From Davidsoniella eucalypti (Eukaryota > Ascomycota > Sordariomycetes > Microascales > Ceratocystidaceae): 64,000 nt of DNA. Below are positions 1 through 12,816 of this stretch, in pieces. Position numbers and translations under genes: made by a program. The first letter of the stretch is position 1. Each line of letters opens with the position of its first letter. The DNA is taken from positions 124,001 to 188,000 of the forward strand of contig RMBW01000038.1 of NCBI GenBank assembly GCA_004009845.1, read 5' to 3'. The notes beneath the pieces were generated by a model. The model worked only from the letters and a program-made list of their open reading frames with translations, made no database searches and was not told the origin of the DNA.

Positions 1-3000
1 ACTTGGTTCGGCTGTTGTCGAAGATATACGGCAGATATTAAGATGGCGGCGGCTTGACAAAACAAAAAGAAAAACAAAACCAAACTATAGCAGCAATAAC
101 AAAAACCAAAAATACTCAAAGAAGCGCCTCCAGAGGCTACGAAGCGAATAAGAAAAGAAAGAATAAAGACAGACAAAGTCGAGATGGTGGTGATGGGTTG
201 GTTGATCGCGGACCTGCCTGGCAAAGCAACAGCAGAAAAGAAGGAAAAGGAAGAGAGGGAAAGAAGAGAAAGAAGCCTGGGCAGCACAAGACGAGACCGG
301 CTGACGGCTATGAATATATAGAACGCAAGACTTTCTCCATTAGGGACAGTAGGGACAGGGACGGAAACGTCAAAGCACCGGCTGCAAGTGTGAGAGCTCA
401 AAACTAAGCTTTACCAGCAGGGCACCGTAAAAGAAAGAAGCAAGCAAGAGGGCAGGGGTGCTGTCTTTGAGGTTGTTTCTCTTGCTGCTGATGCTGCTGA
501 TGCTGCTGATACACACCCCTGCCCGGCCGACCTTCTCCGACTGCTTCTCTTCCTCTTTTTTCCCGTCTTTCTTCACGATGGGGGACCAGACACCACAGTG
601 CAGAAGATGCGAGGACACGGAGGGGCTCGCCGGGCAGAGCTGGAGCATTCTGGTCTTCAGTATCCAGCATTTGCGATATCAGCACTACTTTGTAGACTAT
701 CCCGCTGATATCTTCTAGTATGTATCTCACTCTGTGTAGCTTCTTTTACTCTCTGTCAACTCTCTGTCACTGCCGCCGTTTTCTGAGACTCTGGTGCGCC
801 TCCTTCCACGCCCCTTGCTAGCCAAAGCCGGCCCATCTCCTGCGCTGTACTATGACACGATATGCCACTGGCCACTGCGTTACTGCTTCCTCTTGTCTTC
901 TTTTATTGGCCGCTGAATCTTGCCAAGGCGTTTGCAGTCGCAGTACCAGCAGATCAACTGAGATCGGATTCTTCCAGCCCGTTCTCTTTCGCCTATTGTT
1001 CTATCTATCGTCTGCCTGTCTCCATCTGTCTGGCTGTCTGCCTGCCTGTCTGTGTGCACTGCACAGCAGTTCTTTATGCGGTTTTATTTTAAACCTCTTT
1101 TTTGGCCTGGCTTTGTATGCGCCTGTTGTTTTCCCTCTCGCGTCTGTTTTGGCCTTTTGATATCTCTCTATAATTACTTGGCAGATATAGGTATCATTAT
1201 ACCTGCGTTTCTTTCAGAGCCACTTCCAGCCAATAAAGCGTGGTATTGCTATTGCCCGTTCCAATCCTGCTCATGACTTACACGCCTATGTTGACCTTGC
1301 AGTACAGGCCTGCCCTACATCCTAACCCTAGCCCTCTAAACGAACTTGATTTTCGATCGCAAAGATGTCGCTCAACCAAACCCAAGAACACAATTGGAAA
1401 GGTAGTAGAAGGAAATAAAATCCCCGGTCAGTCCTTAGCTAAGTGTTGCCGTTTCTTGCCCGCTAGTCACTCGTCATGTATCCAGCATGCCGTCTTTCCT
1501 AATGGTCGACAATCTAGATAAACAAAGCCCCTTGTATCTACATACTCTTCCTCTCCGCATGTACTCTGTCTGCTCCATGGGAAAAAAAAACCGCCAAAAA
1601 ACGCCTGAGCTAAAGCCCCTTCCCTGGCTCTTGTCTCATGACGTTTCATCTTTGCCCAGAGACCACTCAATGCGCACGTTAACCAGAAACCGGAACCGAC
1701 AACTCTTTGGTCTTGGTTGTTTTCTTATTTTCTCTATTGTGTTTATCTTGTCAAGGCTTGGTTATGCTTCTGCAGATTTCTCGGTTTTCAAAATTAACAT
1801 CTGCATCCGGGCCGCAAACCCTTATTTGTGCCATATAACCCTATCGCACTTACACAAGTACATGTACAATTATCAAGACCACATCTTGACACCCTGACCA
1901 TTTTGTCTCAGGTCGCTAGCATGCCCTAGAATGTGCTGGTCTCAGGCCTTTGCTGCTCGTTGTTTTTGACTGTTGTATGATCTACCAGTTTCTAGGTTGT
2001 TAGCGAGAGGGAAACTTCGTGATAAATATACGTGAGTCCCTGGTAATGCCGATTTATGGCGATGCCTATATCACTAATGTACTACCTATAAGCCAGAACT
2101 ACTAGGGATAGATCTTTGGCAGGATGGCTCTACGATGCAAAGGACCTTCTCTTGTTTGATCCCATTCCATAGCAGTGATCCTCCCAAGTCTGAATTTCAA
2201 CCTTTTCGACCTAGCAAACATCAGTCACCACAGGACAAACACCGTCAAACCAAGCTAGCAGTCTACTGCTTCTGCTTCTGCTTCTTTGCTCGTGTTATCC
2301 TGAGACTAGTGAGCAAGGAAGCAAAGGAAGAAAACCTTATACCTTGTTCCTGTGTCTCGGGATCGTTGCCGACCTGTGGTACTGGCAGCTTTGCAAAACA
2401 AAGAACTCGAACCACGAATCTTGGTCGTAGTTCTGGGCAAGTATCGCGGCGGTTTCAATACTTTGTCTTGCACAAGAGAGAAGAGAACGTACTTACTACC
2501 ATATCTTGTCTAGACACCTTCTTTTTCGTGACTCGCTAACTATCTTGTACCCTTGGATCTGTAGCAGAATCGTCTGTTCTTATCCTGCTACTGTGACCAC
2601 CCGAGAGGCGTCACCCGCTCCCGAAAAGTGTACCGTTATTCCAGCAGTAAAATCACGATCACGATCATGATCATTCTGCCGCTCTGAAACTGCGTGTGGT
2701 GGAAGTATAAAAGCTATGTCTCGGAGTCAAGAATATCGCGAAATAAGAAGGGGCTGGGCATGACAATAAAGCATTATATTCGGCCAATCCAGAGAATATT
2801 GAGGTCTGGTTGGGCAAACGCCATCTCATCATTGGTTTGTTAGTAGCTCTTGTAGTCTAGCCTCGAAGATTCGAAACGTGTTTTTCTGGTTCTCGGCGGA
2901 ACAAAAAACCATTGTTGGCAAATTTCGGAGATTCTTCGCGGAGATATTTCTTTAATTCATTAATCTTATGGCGCTACAGAGCTATGAAGATGCATCACAG

Positions 3001-5230
3001 ACGTATATCTGAGGGGGCGTAAAGCTGATACAAAGCCAACTAGAAAAGAACAGCTTGATTACTGACCCGTCAAGAAGATGGCGTCTGACTTGATGCCCCT
3101 TCTTGTTCAGTTTCTTATCGTTCATCTCACATCAGATTTGAAGATCGTCTTTTACCTCAAGTACCAAGCCATACTATCGTCTGCACTGCCACTTCTCCTG
3201 CTTACTATCTTTCTTAAACATCGCTCCCACGATATCTCCGTATCGATCACGGAAGCCTGATCTGGTGCAATCTCGTATATCTCGAGATCTGAGATATCAG
3301 GAACTACACATATATACTAGGTAAGGTGCCTACGGTGTTCAAAACAGGCCCCCAATCTACCAGGAAAATCACGATCGATCGGGACTTTTTACGCAGAGCC
3401 CAATCGTCTAAATTGCCACGTCGATCGGCTTCCGGAATAGCCGAACACTAGAATTCTCATCTATGGAGCTAATTGTACTTTGATATTCCTCAATAGGCCT
3501 GAATATACTAGATAGCGATACCTACATAGACACAACCTCCTCCTCCTGTGACAGAAATAAAGATAGACTATAAAACATCAATAAAAGCCAAGCTTCCTAT
3601 TCTACCTTTCCAAGACTTGGCATCTCATATAACGCCGTGATATAGCCAGCCTGTCTTGCTGTTTTTCTGCTGGTGCCAGGGCTTGAGCGTTCTTGATTCT
3701 AACTTCGGTCTGCCAAATCTGGTTTCGTTGCTACTATTTCATGAACACATTTCTTGGCCTTTGTTCCTTCGCTCTCGCGTACTTGTCTGTCTCCCGTTCT
3801 TTTGCTGCCTCAGAGAAGAAACGCACCGTCCCTGCAGAGCCTTGGCCTTGGCCAACTTCGCTGGCTCTTTGCTTGCGTGGCTGTCTGCCTGTCTGTGACT
3901 TGATCGGCGGTCTTGTTGTGTCATCGTCGGGGTCTGCTGCACCACCTTGGGCTCTGTCAGTCCGAACTGGGCGATTTCCTTGGTTTTCTAAAACGCCAGC
4001 CGCCCGCTGCGTAGCGCCTTGGAAAGAAGTGACTGACCAAGAGAGATGCATTGGCACTGCGTATGTCAGTTGGCTTGCCATTACATCCAACTCGCTTCGC
4101 TTGACTCCAACTTGCTTGCTTTGTCAGGTCCAGCGTCGCCTTGAACTTGTATTTATTACGGTAGGTCCCTCTCAAATCAAAGAAGGCCCTGGTTTAGGTC
4201 TGGGTGGTAATTTCGGCGCGGGTGGTCTTGGTCTGTCAGCATCTCAAACACCCCATGTCTTGGCAACCTCAAACGCCCCCAGGCTGTTCCACTTTCTCAT
4301 TTTCTTATTAGCTGTAAGGTTTTACGCTTTGTACTTCTCTTGGTGGTGGTGAGACTCGGTAGGAACAATCTTTATGAAACCTTCTTTTCTCTATACTTTA
4401 ACAGCAAATAGTGTTCACAAAATCAGTCACTAAGAGAGACCTTTTCATGTCACAGTGGACTGTTAGGGTTTACAGGTTCGACTGCTAACCCTACACGTAG
4501 CCCTTCTCAATGGTATATTGGGTTATACTGTTATACTACAATAAACGACCCGAAGTGTGATGTATTGACGCTACTTGATATACATGTATATATGAGAACA
4601 AAATCTGCGGATATAGAACAGGACCCCGTGCTCTACCAGCTATAGGCGCACGTGGAAGAATTGGGGATCTTGAGAGCTTTATAGACAGTTAAGTTGATGA
4701 TCACAGGATATATAAAGGTAACACAGAAACCACAAGTGTCTTTGAGCACATCCGGTAACCGTTTAAAGCGTCAACTAACACCACCTTCTAGCTAACTCTT
4801 GGGCTCAGGAATTGCAAGTACACGTAGATTCAAGCATCTCCCATACTATGGAAGACTTAATTTGAGCTATATATGTTTCTATGAAACTGAAAAACACTGG
4901 ACTAACATGACTAGTATACTTGATATCAAACCCAAAACGCCCCCTCAGCAAGTTGTTGTAATAGTATACAATCATATATGGTTGTCCCGCTTGCACTCAA
5001 CGATAGCTAGGCTGCTGCAGCCAAACACCAAATCTCTAAACTTGGTAGACAATGACTAGAGTAGAATGATAGAGTAGAACAAGAAACTTCGCAAAAGTAT
5101 GTTTCTGGGCGAATAAGCACGTTAAATCCCAATTCACAAACGAGCAAATCAGATCACGGTTGGAAACTTGTATCATGATGCGGAAATTAAACAGATAAAT
5201 AAGAGGTAGAAGCTACAGAACACCAAGGTC
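1..5230. other. Gene-free stretch, left end of window
   Basis: I find no gene I can support here. Open frames are short, low-complexity and mirrored on the opposite strand. The longest, 219 codons at 3693-4352 (+), has no recognisable domain and is rich in Leu/Ser/Cys from a pyrimidine-rich template. Visible structure: CTG/GAT triplet runs near 480-512, CTTCTG repeats near 2262-2285, ATCACG repeats near 2654-2670, and two similar TCTGCCTGTCTG-rich tracts near 1015-1060 and 3870-3897. Such pyrimidine-rich tracts are typical of long fungal promoters or 5' leaders, but no downstream coding exon was recognised. A transcript-only locus cannot be excluded. Confidence 0.5.
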
Positions 5231-5235
5231 CAAAC

Positions 5236-5765
5236 TTAAGAATGGTATTTATATGATTGAGCTTTTTTGGAAATTATAGAATCTAAGCCATCGATCGATA
5301 AAGACTCAACCTTCTCAGTAACAACATAATCTTCAATAAGTGTCTGCTTATCGCTAAGAACGATATCAGGTATAGCAAGCACTGCCAAGGAGATTATGAT
5401 AACAGATAAACCAAGGCCAATGTAAATCATAAGGCGCCATGTGCTGGAGACACCCTTAATTAGTGCAGCACGCCCATCAGTACCAAAACGGTACTTGGAG
5501 GAAAAGGCAAGAGGATCAGTGAAAGCCTCACTGACAGGATCTTGATTGCCACGCAGAAAGGTATCCAGGCACTGAGGAAGCATCTGGAGCCAGCGATAGC
5601 ATTGCCCGGAGCAGAACCAATTTGACACATGGCAAGGTAAAGGCCAAGCATGGCAGACTGGTGCTCATGCTTGAGATGGGCCTGGAGAGAAGCCTGAGTG
5701 GGGTATGGGTAGACAGCACCAGAAACACCAAGGCCACACTCAGAGACAATAATTCCAATCTTGTT
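5236..5765 (-). pseudogene. MFS siderophore-iron-transporter-like gene, C-terminal relic
   Basis: Read on the minus strand, two frames together cover the end of a major facilitator of the fungal siderophore-iron transporter type (Sit1/Mir-like). First comes a loop and transmembrane stretch containing PTQASLQAHLKHEHQSAMLG and QIGSAPGNAIAG. After a frameshift near 5600 follows the last membrane helix region with GVSSTWRLMIYIGLGLSV and a short polar tail with LSDKQTLIEDYVVTEK. In intact family members the PTQ..L..H...SA..GLY and STWR.M.Y.G...S motifs lie in the last quarter of a protein of about 550-620 residues, so roughly three quarters of the gene is missing. Upstream, the relic runs directly into a broken LINE at about 5766. 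Family assignment is from remembered motifs, not a search; another 14-TM MFS subfamily is possible. Confidence 0.62.
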
Positions 5766-7391
5766 ATCGGGTGAAGGAGATAGGGGTTCGGGTGACACGT
5801 CGTCTTCAGTGTGTAGTGCCTGTCCCACCCGCGCGGCCGTTCTGCGGCACGATTCTGCGAAGATCTTTGGGTCAGTTTCCTTTATTCTATGGATTGATAC
5901 TGGGGCGACCTTAGGAATCCGGGCAGCTAGTTCGAGGAGCTGTGAGGAGTGATTGCTTCCGCATTCAGATTATCCTCTGCAGTTGTATCTTGACATCTTG
6001 TTCCAGAAATCTGCAGTCAGAAGTGTGAGGTCCAGGACTAAGCCTCTATCTTGTGTTAGCATCCTGCGTGTCTCCATCCATTCCACTAATGCTTCTGCTT
6101 TGTCGTCCTTGGTGTTGCTGCCTTCGTCCCATTGTGCATGAAGGTTGAAGTCTCCCATTATAAGCGTGTTGCAGATTTGGCCTCTCAGCTCCATGGTCTT
6201 GTCGACTGCTTCGTGTGTCCTTGCACTTGGTCTGTCGCATTGTAAATCCCTACCACCATGAAGAGGCTGTTCTTGCACTCTACTGTCACTGTAGCGAGGT
6301 CTGGGTGGGCCGGGAGCAAAGTTGAGGTATGAGCATGGAACTTAGGGGCCTTGCGAAGGAAGCATATTGATCTGTGCCTTGTGTCTCTGTCATCTGTCTC
6401 CTGAAGATGGGATGGGCCTGACAGAACGTATTCATGGTGTGTGGATGTTCTGGAGCTGCTGTGCATGGCGGGCCCCTAGATTAGAACTATATTCGCCTTG
6501 TGTCTCATTGCTATTTCCAATATTACTTTCTGTGCTTGTGGTTTCCGTTGTACGTTGGCTTGTATGATTCTTAGTGTGTGTGTCCGTGGTGGAGGAGGAA
6601 GGAGGCATGGTTCTCCATTAAATTATATGTGTAGAGTTGCAGTTGTCCCCGAAGTGTTGTCCGTTGCAAGGGATGCTCTTCGTGGTGCACTCGCAGGTGT
6701 TATCTGTACACTATTTGCAGGGCTTGGCCTGCTCGTGGAAGTCCGTCGTGTGTGACTTGTCGCCGCAATTCGCGCATCGGATGGCGAAGCTGCATTGATT
6801 GTTCTGTCTGGTACACTCTCCAGCAGCGCGTGCATTTGGGCGGGGGAGCGGCTTCTGTACCGATCGTCGGACGACCTTGCCTTGGCCGAGGATAGTGATC
6901 GTAGTGGGAGCCTCTCCGGATCCTTGGATGACGAACTTCTCCCAAACACATTCTTCCTCCACCTTCTCTGCGTCCATGTAGTGGCGAATAACCTCTAGGG
7001 ATTGTTGTGTGATCGGTTTAACATTCTCGTCCAGCAGGATCGCAAAACCTGTTTGTGTAGTGCTGGCTTGAGTAATGAACTCTTTTCCAGAGGAAAGCTC
7101 TAGATTGAGTTTGTCATGAGCAATAGCTGGGTTGACATTCTTCCATTTGGAGCTACTGAAAAGACGGACTCCTGAGCTGCCTCAAGGCTCTTCATTTGGT
7201 TAGCGATGGCTTCTGCACCAGGTTCCTCCTGCGAATTCCCAGGTGCCTGTGGTGGTTCATTCCGTGTCGCGTTAGTTGCGTCAATCGCGGGATTCGTGGG
7301 AGACGCGGATTTAGGGTTTACTGGATCATTTAGACCTTCTACTACGTCTACCGGTAAACGCCCCCGACAGTCAGTTAATAGTTGTTCGGGC
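5766..7391 (-). mobile_element. Broken Tad1-like LINE: ORF1 with zinc knuckles, then endonuclease part of ORF2
   Basis: Minus-strand remnant of a non-LTR retrotransposon. From 7391 down to about 6650 runs an ORF1-like (gag-like) reading with a Pro/Ala/Asn-rich start, ITQQSLEVIRHYMDAEKVEE and a Cys/His knuckle region (CANCGDKSH, with a further KCTRCW in a shifted frame). From about 6640 down to 5960 is the start of ORF2: an APE-type endonuclease beginning LRIIQANVQRKPQAQK, with an in-frame TAG after NIVLI, the HPDLATVTVECKNSLFMVVG strand and the catalytic-type motif LIMGDFNLHAQWD. A linker resembling the endonuclease-RT spacer continues to about 5766. No reverse transcriptase follows: the sequence switches to the MFS relic. 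At least three frameshifts and one stop make it non-functional. LINE insertions normally lose the 5' end, not the 3' end, so a later deletion or recombination is likely. Confidence 0.75.
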
Positions 7392-9912
7392 TAGCTATTC
7401 TAAGCTTTTGCTACACACATATACCAAAATACATACATCAGATAGCCAACCCCGCGGGCAGGTACTTAGTGGTACTGGGCAGAGAGTCCTCTCGGCTATA
7501 ATGCTAGACCCTTAGAGTCATGACATGAGGCGTGCACCTGCAACTACTGACCACCTACCAGTTATTGTTTCGAGTAGCTGACTGTTTCTATTATAATATA
7601 GCAAAATTTGTAATGGTATTTTCAGAGGTATCTGTGAAGGCTAATCACGTTGACGAGATTGCTAAATACTCCCATTTTTGATATGAGCTTCGTGAATTTG
7701 GTGTAACCATCAATTACAGCCTCATGGAGTACGAGTGACTGAGATGGATGTTTGCCTGCGGCTTTGTGTTTCTTATGATGACCAAACATAGTGTAAGTGA
7801 GTATGATGTATTCGTATATACTATGCTGGGAATAATATATGCAGTTGACGGTTTACTTTTTCACGGGAACAATCATTAGGAAAAATATGACCCAGATGGC
7901 TAGTCACGTGAATATGTATTATAAGTAAACTAGCTACAAAGTGTGATGATTTTTAATGTTAATTTTTAGACAGTTTTTAATCGTGATGCAGTGGCAGTGC
8001 GGCTCTTTACGTCATGTTACCAAATAGGAACTTAAAAAAAAACAGAGCCGCATCGATGGAACTTAAGATGAACGACACCACATAGAATATACGAATGGAG
8101 TCGTTGTACGAGTTCGAACAACGCGGGATAAGTTTGTACATGTTTTCCCCAAATATCTATTTGGTGGACAATTATTTACAAGGCTAGCGAAGTCGGACAA
8201 ACGCAATCAGATCCTAGATTCATTTTTTCTCCAATCAGTGGGAATCACAGCTAGAAATTTCAAGTACAGTAGTAGTAGCAATGAAATATCGTTAATACGG
8301 TCAACTAATAACAAGGGGGCACCGAAAACGTGGGAAGAAAATCGACGATCGTTGAGGACATGGGGCACAAGTCAAGGACACAATAAAGTCACGATTATAA
8401 GCAGCGCCCGGGCCGGTGTCCTCGAGGTCTTGGACCCTTCAAACTAGTATCGCTACGACCATAAGAGACTGGAAAGTCTGAAGATGTGGGCGAGGGACGC
8501 ACAAAGACATGGTGAAAGGAGCAATCAGAATTGTCGTGAAAACGGTCAACGACGGTGGGGCTGGACTAAGGGAAAGGATAAACGAAGCTGTTATTTCTTT
8601 TTCTTTTTTCCACCTATGTTTTTTTTCCCTGTTGGATTGGAAGGCGGAAACATGGAAGTGGCCGTATCGGGAAAGAGTCTGCAGGGCTACCCACAGAATT
8701 TTTTTTTTTTTCGGAAAAAAGAGCAAGGAAGATAAAGAAATCACAGAAAACTATATGTGCTTGGCGACGGTGTAGTGAGATGAATAGCCGTGATGCGGCT
8801 GGATTTACGGGCTTTTTACCGTCTATTTCTGGCAACTTGGTCGACAATAGGAAGGCAATGCATGCGAGAGAAATTCACAACTGCTACTTTACGACCTTTA
8901 TGGCTAAATTAAAGCGGCTGTGGTTGCCATTGTTGCATAAAACCAGACACTTCAGTGAGTAATGAGCTTTGAGCTCATAGAAGAGTGTGTTAATATATAT
9001 ATGTGTAGTTATACATGACTATAAGTAGAACAACAACATTACAACCCACTTTCAGATATTTTGTGCCCGGAGTCTGACTTACTCACCGCAACCTCCCTTA
9101 CATTTTACCATTATCAGCGCCCTGAGAGGCCCACACTCACTCGTCGCGAGAGGCAATGCGCCATTATCAAACATTATCAATTGGCCAGCTTCACTTGGAC
9201 GGCCTGCCAAGAAGAAGGAACACCGCCGGACACCGCTGAGGCTCATCCTGCCCTGCACAAACACAAGTTGCTCTGTCAATGCGGCGCCTGGCAGATCAAT
9301 CTCAGGGTTGTAATGATAGCAAAGACAGCGGACTGATGCCGAAACAAGCGACTGCTTCGTGATAATTTTCATGTCTGGGCTTTTGATTTTGGCCTAGTCT
9401 TATTGTGCTATTGTGATAACAACCCAGCAGAGAGGCCAGAATGTCCATTGTTTATCTGGTCTTATCGTGGCCACAGATGGCCAATGGCAATCTGGCCAGA
9501 GATAAGGTTGTTTATTATTGCTCACTAATACTTGCAACTAGGTAGATGGCGGACCAGAGGAGGAGGAGCGAATATGGGGAGGAGAACTCAGGCAGGAGCT
9601 TTTTAGTAGTTGTTGCCGCCGCTTGTTTGGCGGCCGTAGGGAAGTTACTGCGGCTGCGGCTGCGGCTGCGAATTTTTTCTGGCCTCCACCCCTTTCATTT
9701 CTTCTGAATTTTCAGCATATTTGTTTTTCTGGAAATTCTCTTTTTCTTTTTTTTGTGTGTGCCCTTCGCCCAATCTTTGCCTTTCCGCCCAAAGTATCGT
9801 GAGCAAACGAGACATCGGCCTCCTGCCGTGTTTTCATATTGTCATCCTTCTTTTTTTCCTTGTCCTTTTCCCGTCGTCTCTGACACATCCCCCCCTCCGC
9901 CAGTCTCTCGAT
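7392..9912. other. Intergenic region and promoter side of the NADH dehydrogenase gene
   Basis: No gene supported. 7560-8220 is AT-rich and featureless. 8600-8720 has poly-T and CT-rich stretches. Near 9637-9670 lies a short G+C-rich CGGCTG repeat, followed from 9710 to 9905 by a pyrimidine-rich tract typical of the 5' leader of strongly expressed fungal genes, leading into the start codon at 9913. Overlapping short frames on both strands at 9061-9372 have no recognisable domain. Confidence 0.45.
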
Positions 9913-11836
9913 ATGACTCCCACCTACAGAGCTCTCTCAGGCATGAGCCGCACCGCTGCCCAGCGCGTAGTTGCCCGCTCTCTGCCTGCCGGCACTCGCG
10001 CCGCTCTTCGTCCTCTGGCCGCTGGCGCTGTCTCCGCCTCCTCCGCCTCCGCCCTGTCTCGCTCCGGCGCCCTGCTGCAGCTCGCCCGCTGCTACTCAGA
10101 CAAGGCCGCTCCCAAGCCTAGCCCTAGCAAGTTCGGCAAGTACCTGCGCCGGTCCTGGCGTGCTGTGTACATCGCAGCTCTCGCTACCCTGGGCTACACT
10201 GCCTGGGTTATCTACGACGACCGCAACCCTGCTCCCCAGAAGCTGATCGACCCCTCCAAGAAGACGCTGGTCGTCCTGGGTAAGCCTCCGATGTCTCTGT
10301 TTGTGTTGGATGCCGGCTGTGCCTCACAACTGCCGGTGTACCACAAGTTCCTACACCAAGTACGGTTTGCTAACCAATTGCCTTTCGTTCGACTACAGGT
10401 ACCGGCTGGGGTTCCGTCTCGCTGCTCAAGAACATCGACACCGAGAACTACAACATCATCGTCATCTCTCCTCGCAACTACTTCCTCTTCACTCCCCTGC
10501 TGCCTTCGTGCACCACTGGCCTGATCGAGCACCGCTCTATCATGGAGCCCATCCGCACCATCCTCAGCCAGAAGACTCACAACGTCACCTACTACGAGGC
10601 TGAGGCTACTGCCGTCGATCCCGAGCGCAAGGTCATCAAGATCCGCGACGAGTCGGAAATCAAGGGCACCTCCAACGATTGCGAGGTCCCCTACGACATG
10701 TTAGTCATCGGTGTTGGTGCTGAGAACGCCACCTTCGGTATCCCCGGTGTTCGTGAGAACTCTTGCTTCCTCAAGGAGATCGACGATGCCCAGAAGATCC
10801 GCAAGCGCATCATGGACTGCGTCGAGACTGCTGCCTTCAAGGATCAGACTGCTGAGGAGGTTGAGCGTCTGCTGCACATGGTTGTCGTCGGTGGAGGCCC
10901 CACTGGTGTCGAGTTCGCCGGTGAGCTCCAGGATTTCTTCGAGGAGGATATCCGCAAGCTGATCCCCGATATCAGCTCTAAATTCAAGGTCACTCTGATT
11001 GAGGCTCTTCCCAACGTCCTACCCATGTTCAGCAAGCAGCTGATTGACTACACCGAAAAGACCTTTGCCGAGGAGAAGATCGACATCAAGGCCCGCACCA
11101 TGGTCAAGCGTGTTACTGAGACTACCGTCGAGGCCGAGGGTCCCGGTGGTGTCCGTGAGACCATCCCCTACGGCCTGCTTGTCTGGGCCACCGGTAACGC
11201 CATCCGCCCCATCATTCGCGATCTGATCAGCAAGATCCCCGCCCAAAAGGACTCCCGCCGTGGTCTTGCCGTCAACGAGTACCTGGTTGTTCAGGGTGCC
11301 CGTGACATTTGGGCTGTTGGTGACTGCGCCGTCGCCGGCTACGCTCCCACCGCCCAGGTCGCCTCTCAGGAGGGTTCATTCCTGGCCCGTCTGTTCAACA
11401 ACATGGCCAAGACCGATGCTCTGGAGTCCAAGGTCCGCGACCTTTCTTCATCGCTCAACCTAAAGCCCGGTAACTCCGCTGAGGTCTCCAAGGAGATCGA
11501 GGCTACCGAGAAGCAGCTGCGCCGCATCAAGGACGTCACGCCTTTCAGGTACTCTCACCAAGGTTCTCTGGCTTACATCGGTAGTGAAAAGGCCGTTGCC
11601 GATCTGCCCTGGTTCAACGGCAACTTCGCCAGCGGTGGTAGCATGACTTTCCTGTTCTGGCGTTCCGCCTACCTATCCATGTGCTTCAGCAGTAAGTTTT
11701 TTAACCCTATCTTGGCAGATACAAAATATCCAATATACTAACCCGTTTTCTTTGTCTCTTAGCCCGTAACCGTGTCCTGGTCATCAACGATTGGGTCAAG
11801 TCCAAGGTCTTCGGTCGTGATGTTTCTCGCGAGTAA
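9913..11836 (+). CDS. nde: External alternative (type II) NADH dehydrogenase, mitochondrial
   Basis: Rotenone-insensitive NADH:ubiquinone oxidoreductase. It passes electrons from NADH to ubiquinone without pumping protons and is expected on the outer face of the mitochondrial inner membrane. Exons are 9913-10279, 10399-11691 and 11763-11836, giving 577 residues; both introns are GT..AG, and the second has a CTAAC branch site. Residues 1-60 are Arg/Ala/Ser-rich (mitochondrial presequence). AVYIAALATLGYTAWVI, about 84-100, is a membrane anchor. GTGWGS (about 123-128) is the FAD-binding glycine motif, and VVVGGGPTGVEFAGE (from about 284) binds NADH. ATG.A, WAVGDCA and the C-terminal VFGRDVSRE are family hallmarks. 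I see no EF-hand insertion like that of calcium-dependent homologues. An upstream in-frame ATG at 9721 adds only a pyrimidine-encoded Phe/Leu stretch that would mask the presequence, so 9913 is preferred. Fungi often hold several paralogues, so the exact number in the symbol is not assigned. Confidence 0.95.
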
Positions 11837-12816
11837 ACATGCTCTATTTAACTTCAAAACAGCAAAATGCGAGACCAAAAGGCAAAAAACACCCTCTTCC
11901 GCTACCAATCTACTCCCCCCCATTGTACACATATATGTAACAATTTCTTGGATACCACATCTCCCATTTAATATCCTAGTTTAAACATACCCAACTACGA
12001 TTCTAGCATCTACCAACTCTCTTTCTTTCTCTCTATGTCTTATTTGTTTCCTTCCGTTCTTTACCCCTATCACTTATCATATTTCTCGCTCAACTGCTCA
12101 CGCAGTCCTACATCTATCTATTATTTTACCTATCTGGGACTTGTATCTCAAAACCCTCAAAACCAGATGGATACATATCAATAAGAAAAACAGTTCAAAA
12201 GAATACAAAACACAAACGACCTACTCAACTACTTGTTCATACTAACTCAATCAGCGTGTTTTAGTCTATTTTTTTCTCTTTTCTTACATTGTTTTCTTTA
12301 AGCTTCTTTATGTGTATTGCATATTCTAGACTAACATAATCTTGTTTAGACTTTTTGGTGAATAGGAAAAAATGGAAGAAAACCCCCAAAATCCCCTGAT
12401 AGCTTATCATTCCTTTTTTTTCCCCAGTCTACTAGGCCCCATATAGCTCCTCTCAACTCTCATGTTTTCATTTGTTCACCTAACATCCACCTTAATCTTA
12501 GACAGTCGTCATCTTACTCATTACTATCATGTATTATATATACATTATGAATATTTCCTTTACTCAGATGCTTTTATCCTCATATATATCTTGAAACTAC
12601 GAAATGTTCACGTGATGTTTGATGAAATGTTCTACATATCTGTGATAAGAAAAATGCTACTCTTCGTCATATATGTATCTCTGGCTGTATTTAAGTTAAG
12701 CTGGCAATATGCTATTCTATCTTGAATACATCATGGTTCGGTAGTGTTGTCTTTTCCCTTCAATCACAAGTTACCAAAAGATTTTTCTGTTCATCCCGAC
12801 TCGCATTCGACCAAGG
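11837..12816. other. Intergenic region between convergent genes
   Basis: AT-rich 3' flanks of the NADH dehydrogenase gene and the F-box gene, which point at each other across about 980 bases. Pyrimidine and oligo-A/T runs are present. No domain-bearing frame, RNA gene or repeat was recognised. Confidence 0.5.

Noticed and set aside
1315..1340. Telomere-like CCTAACCCTAGCCC
   Set aside because: Only about two imperfect units, embedded in ordinary sequence; not a telomere or a convincing interstitial repeat.
3693..4352. 219-codon plus-strand frame
   Set aside because: Low-complexity, derived from CT-rich DNA, with a 118-codon frame opposite and no recognisable family.
9721..9912. Upstream in-frame ATG extending the NADH dehydrogenase
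   Set aside because: The extra 64 residues are Phe/Leu/Ser-rich translation of a pyrimidine-rich leader and would bury the mitochondrial presequence that begins at 9913.
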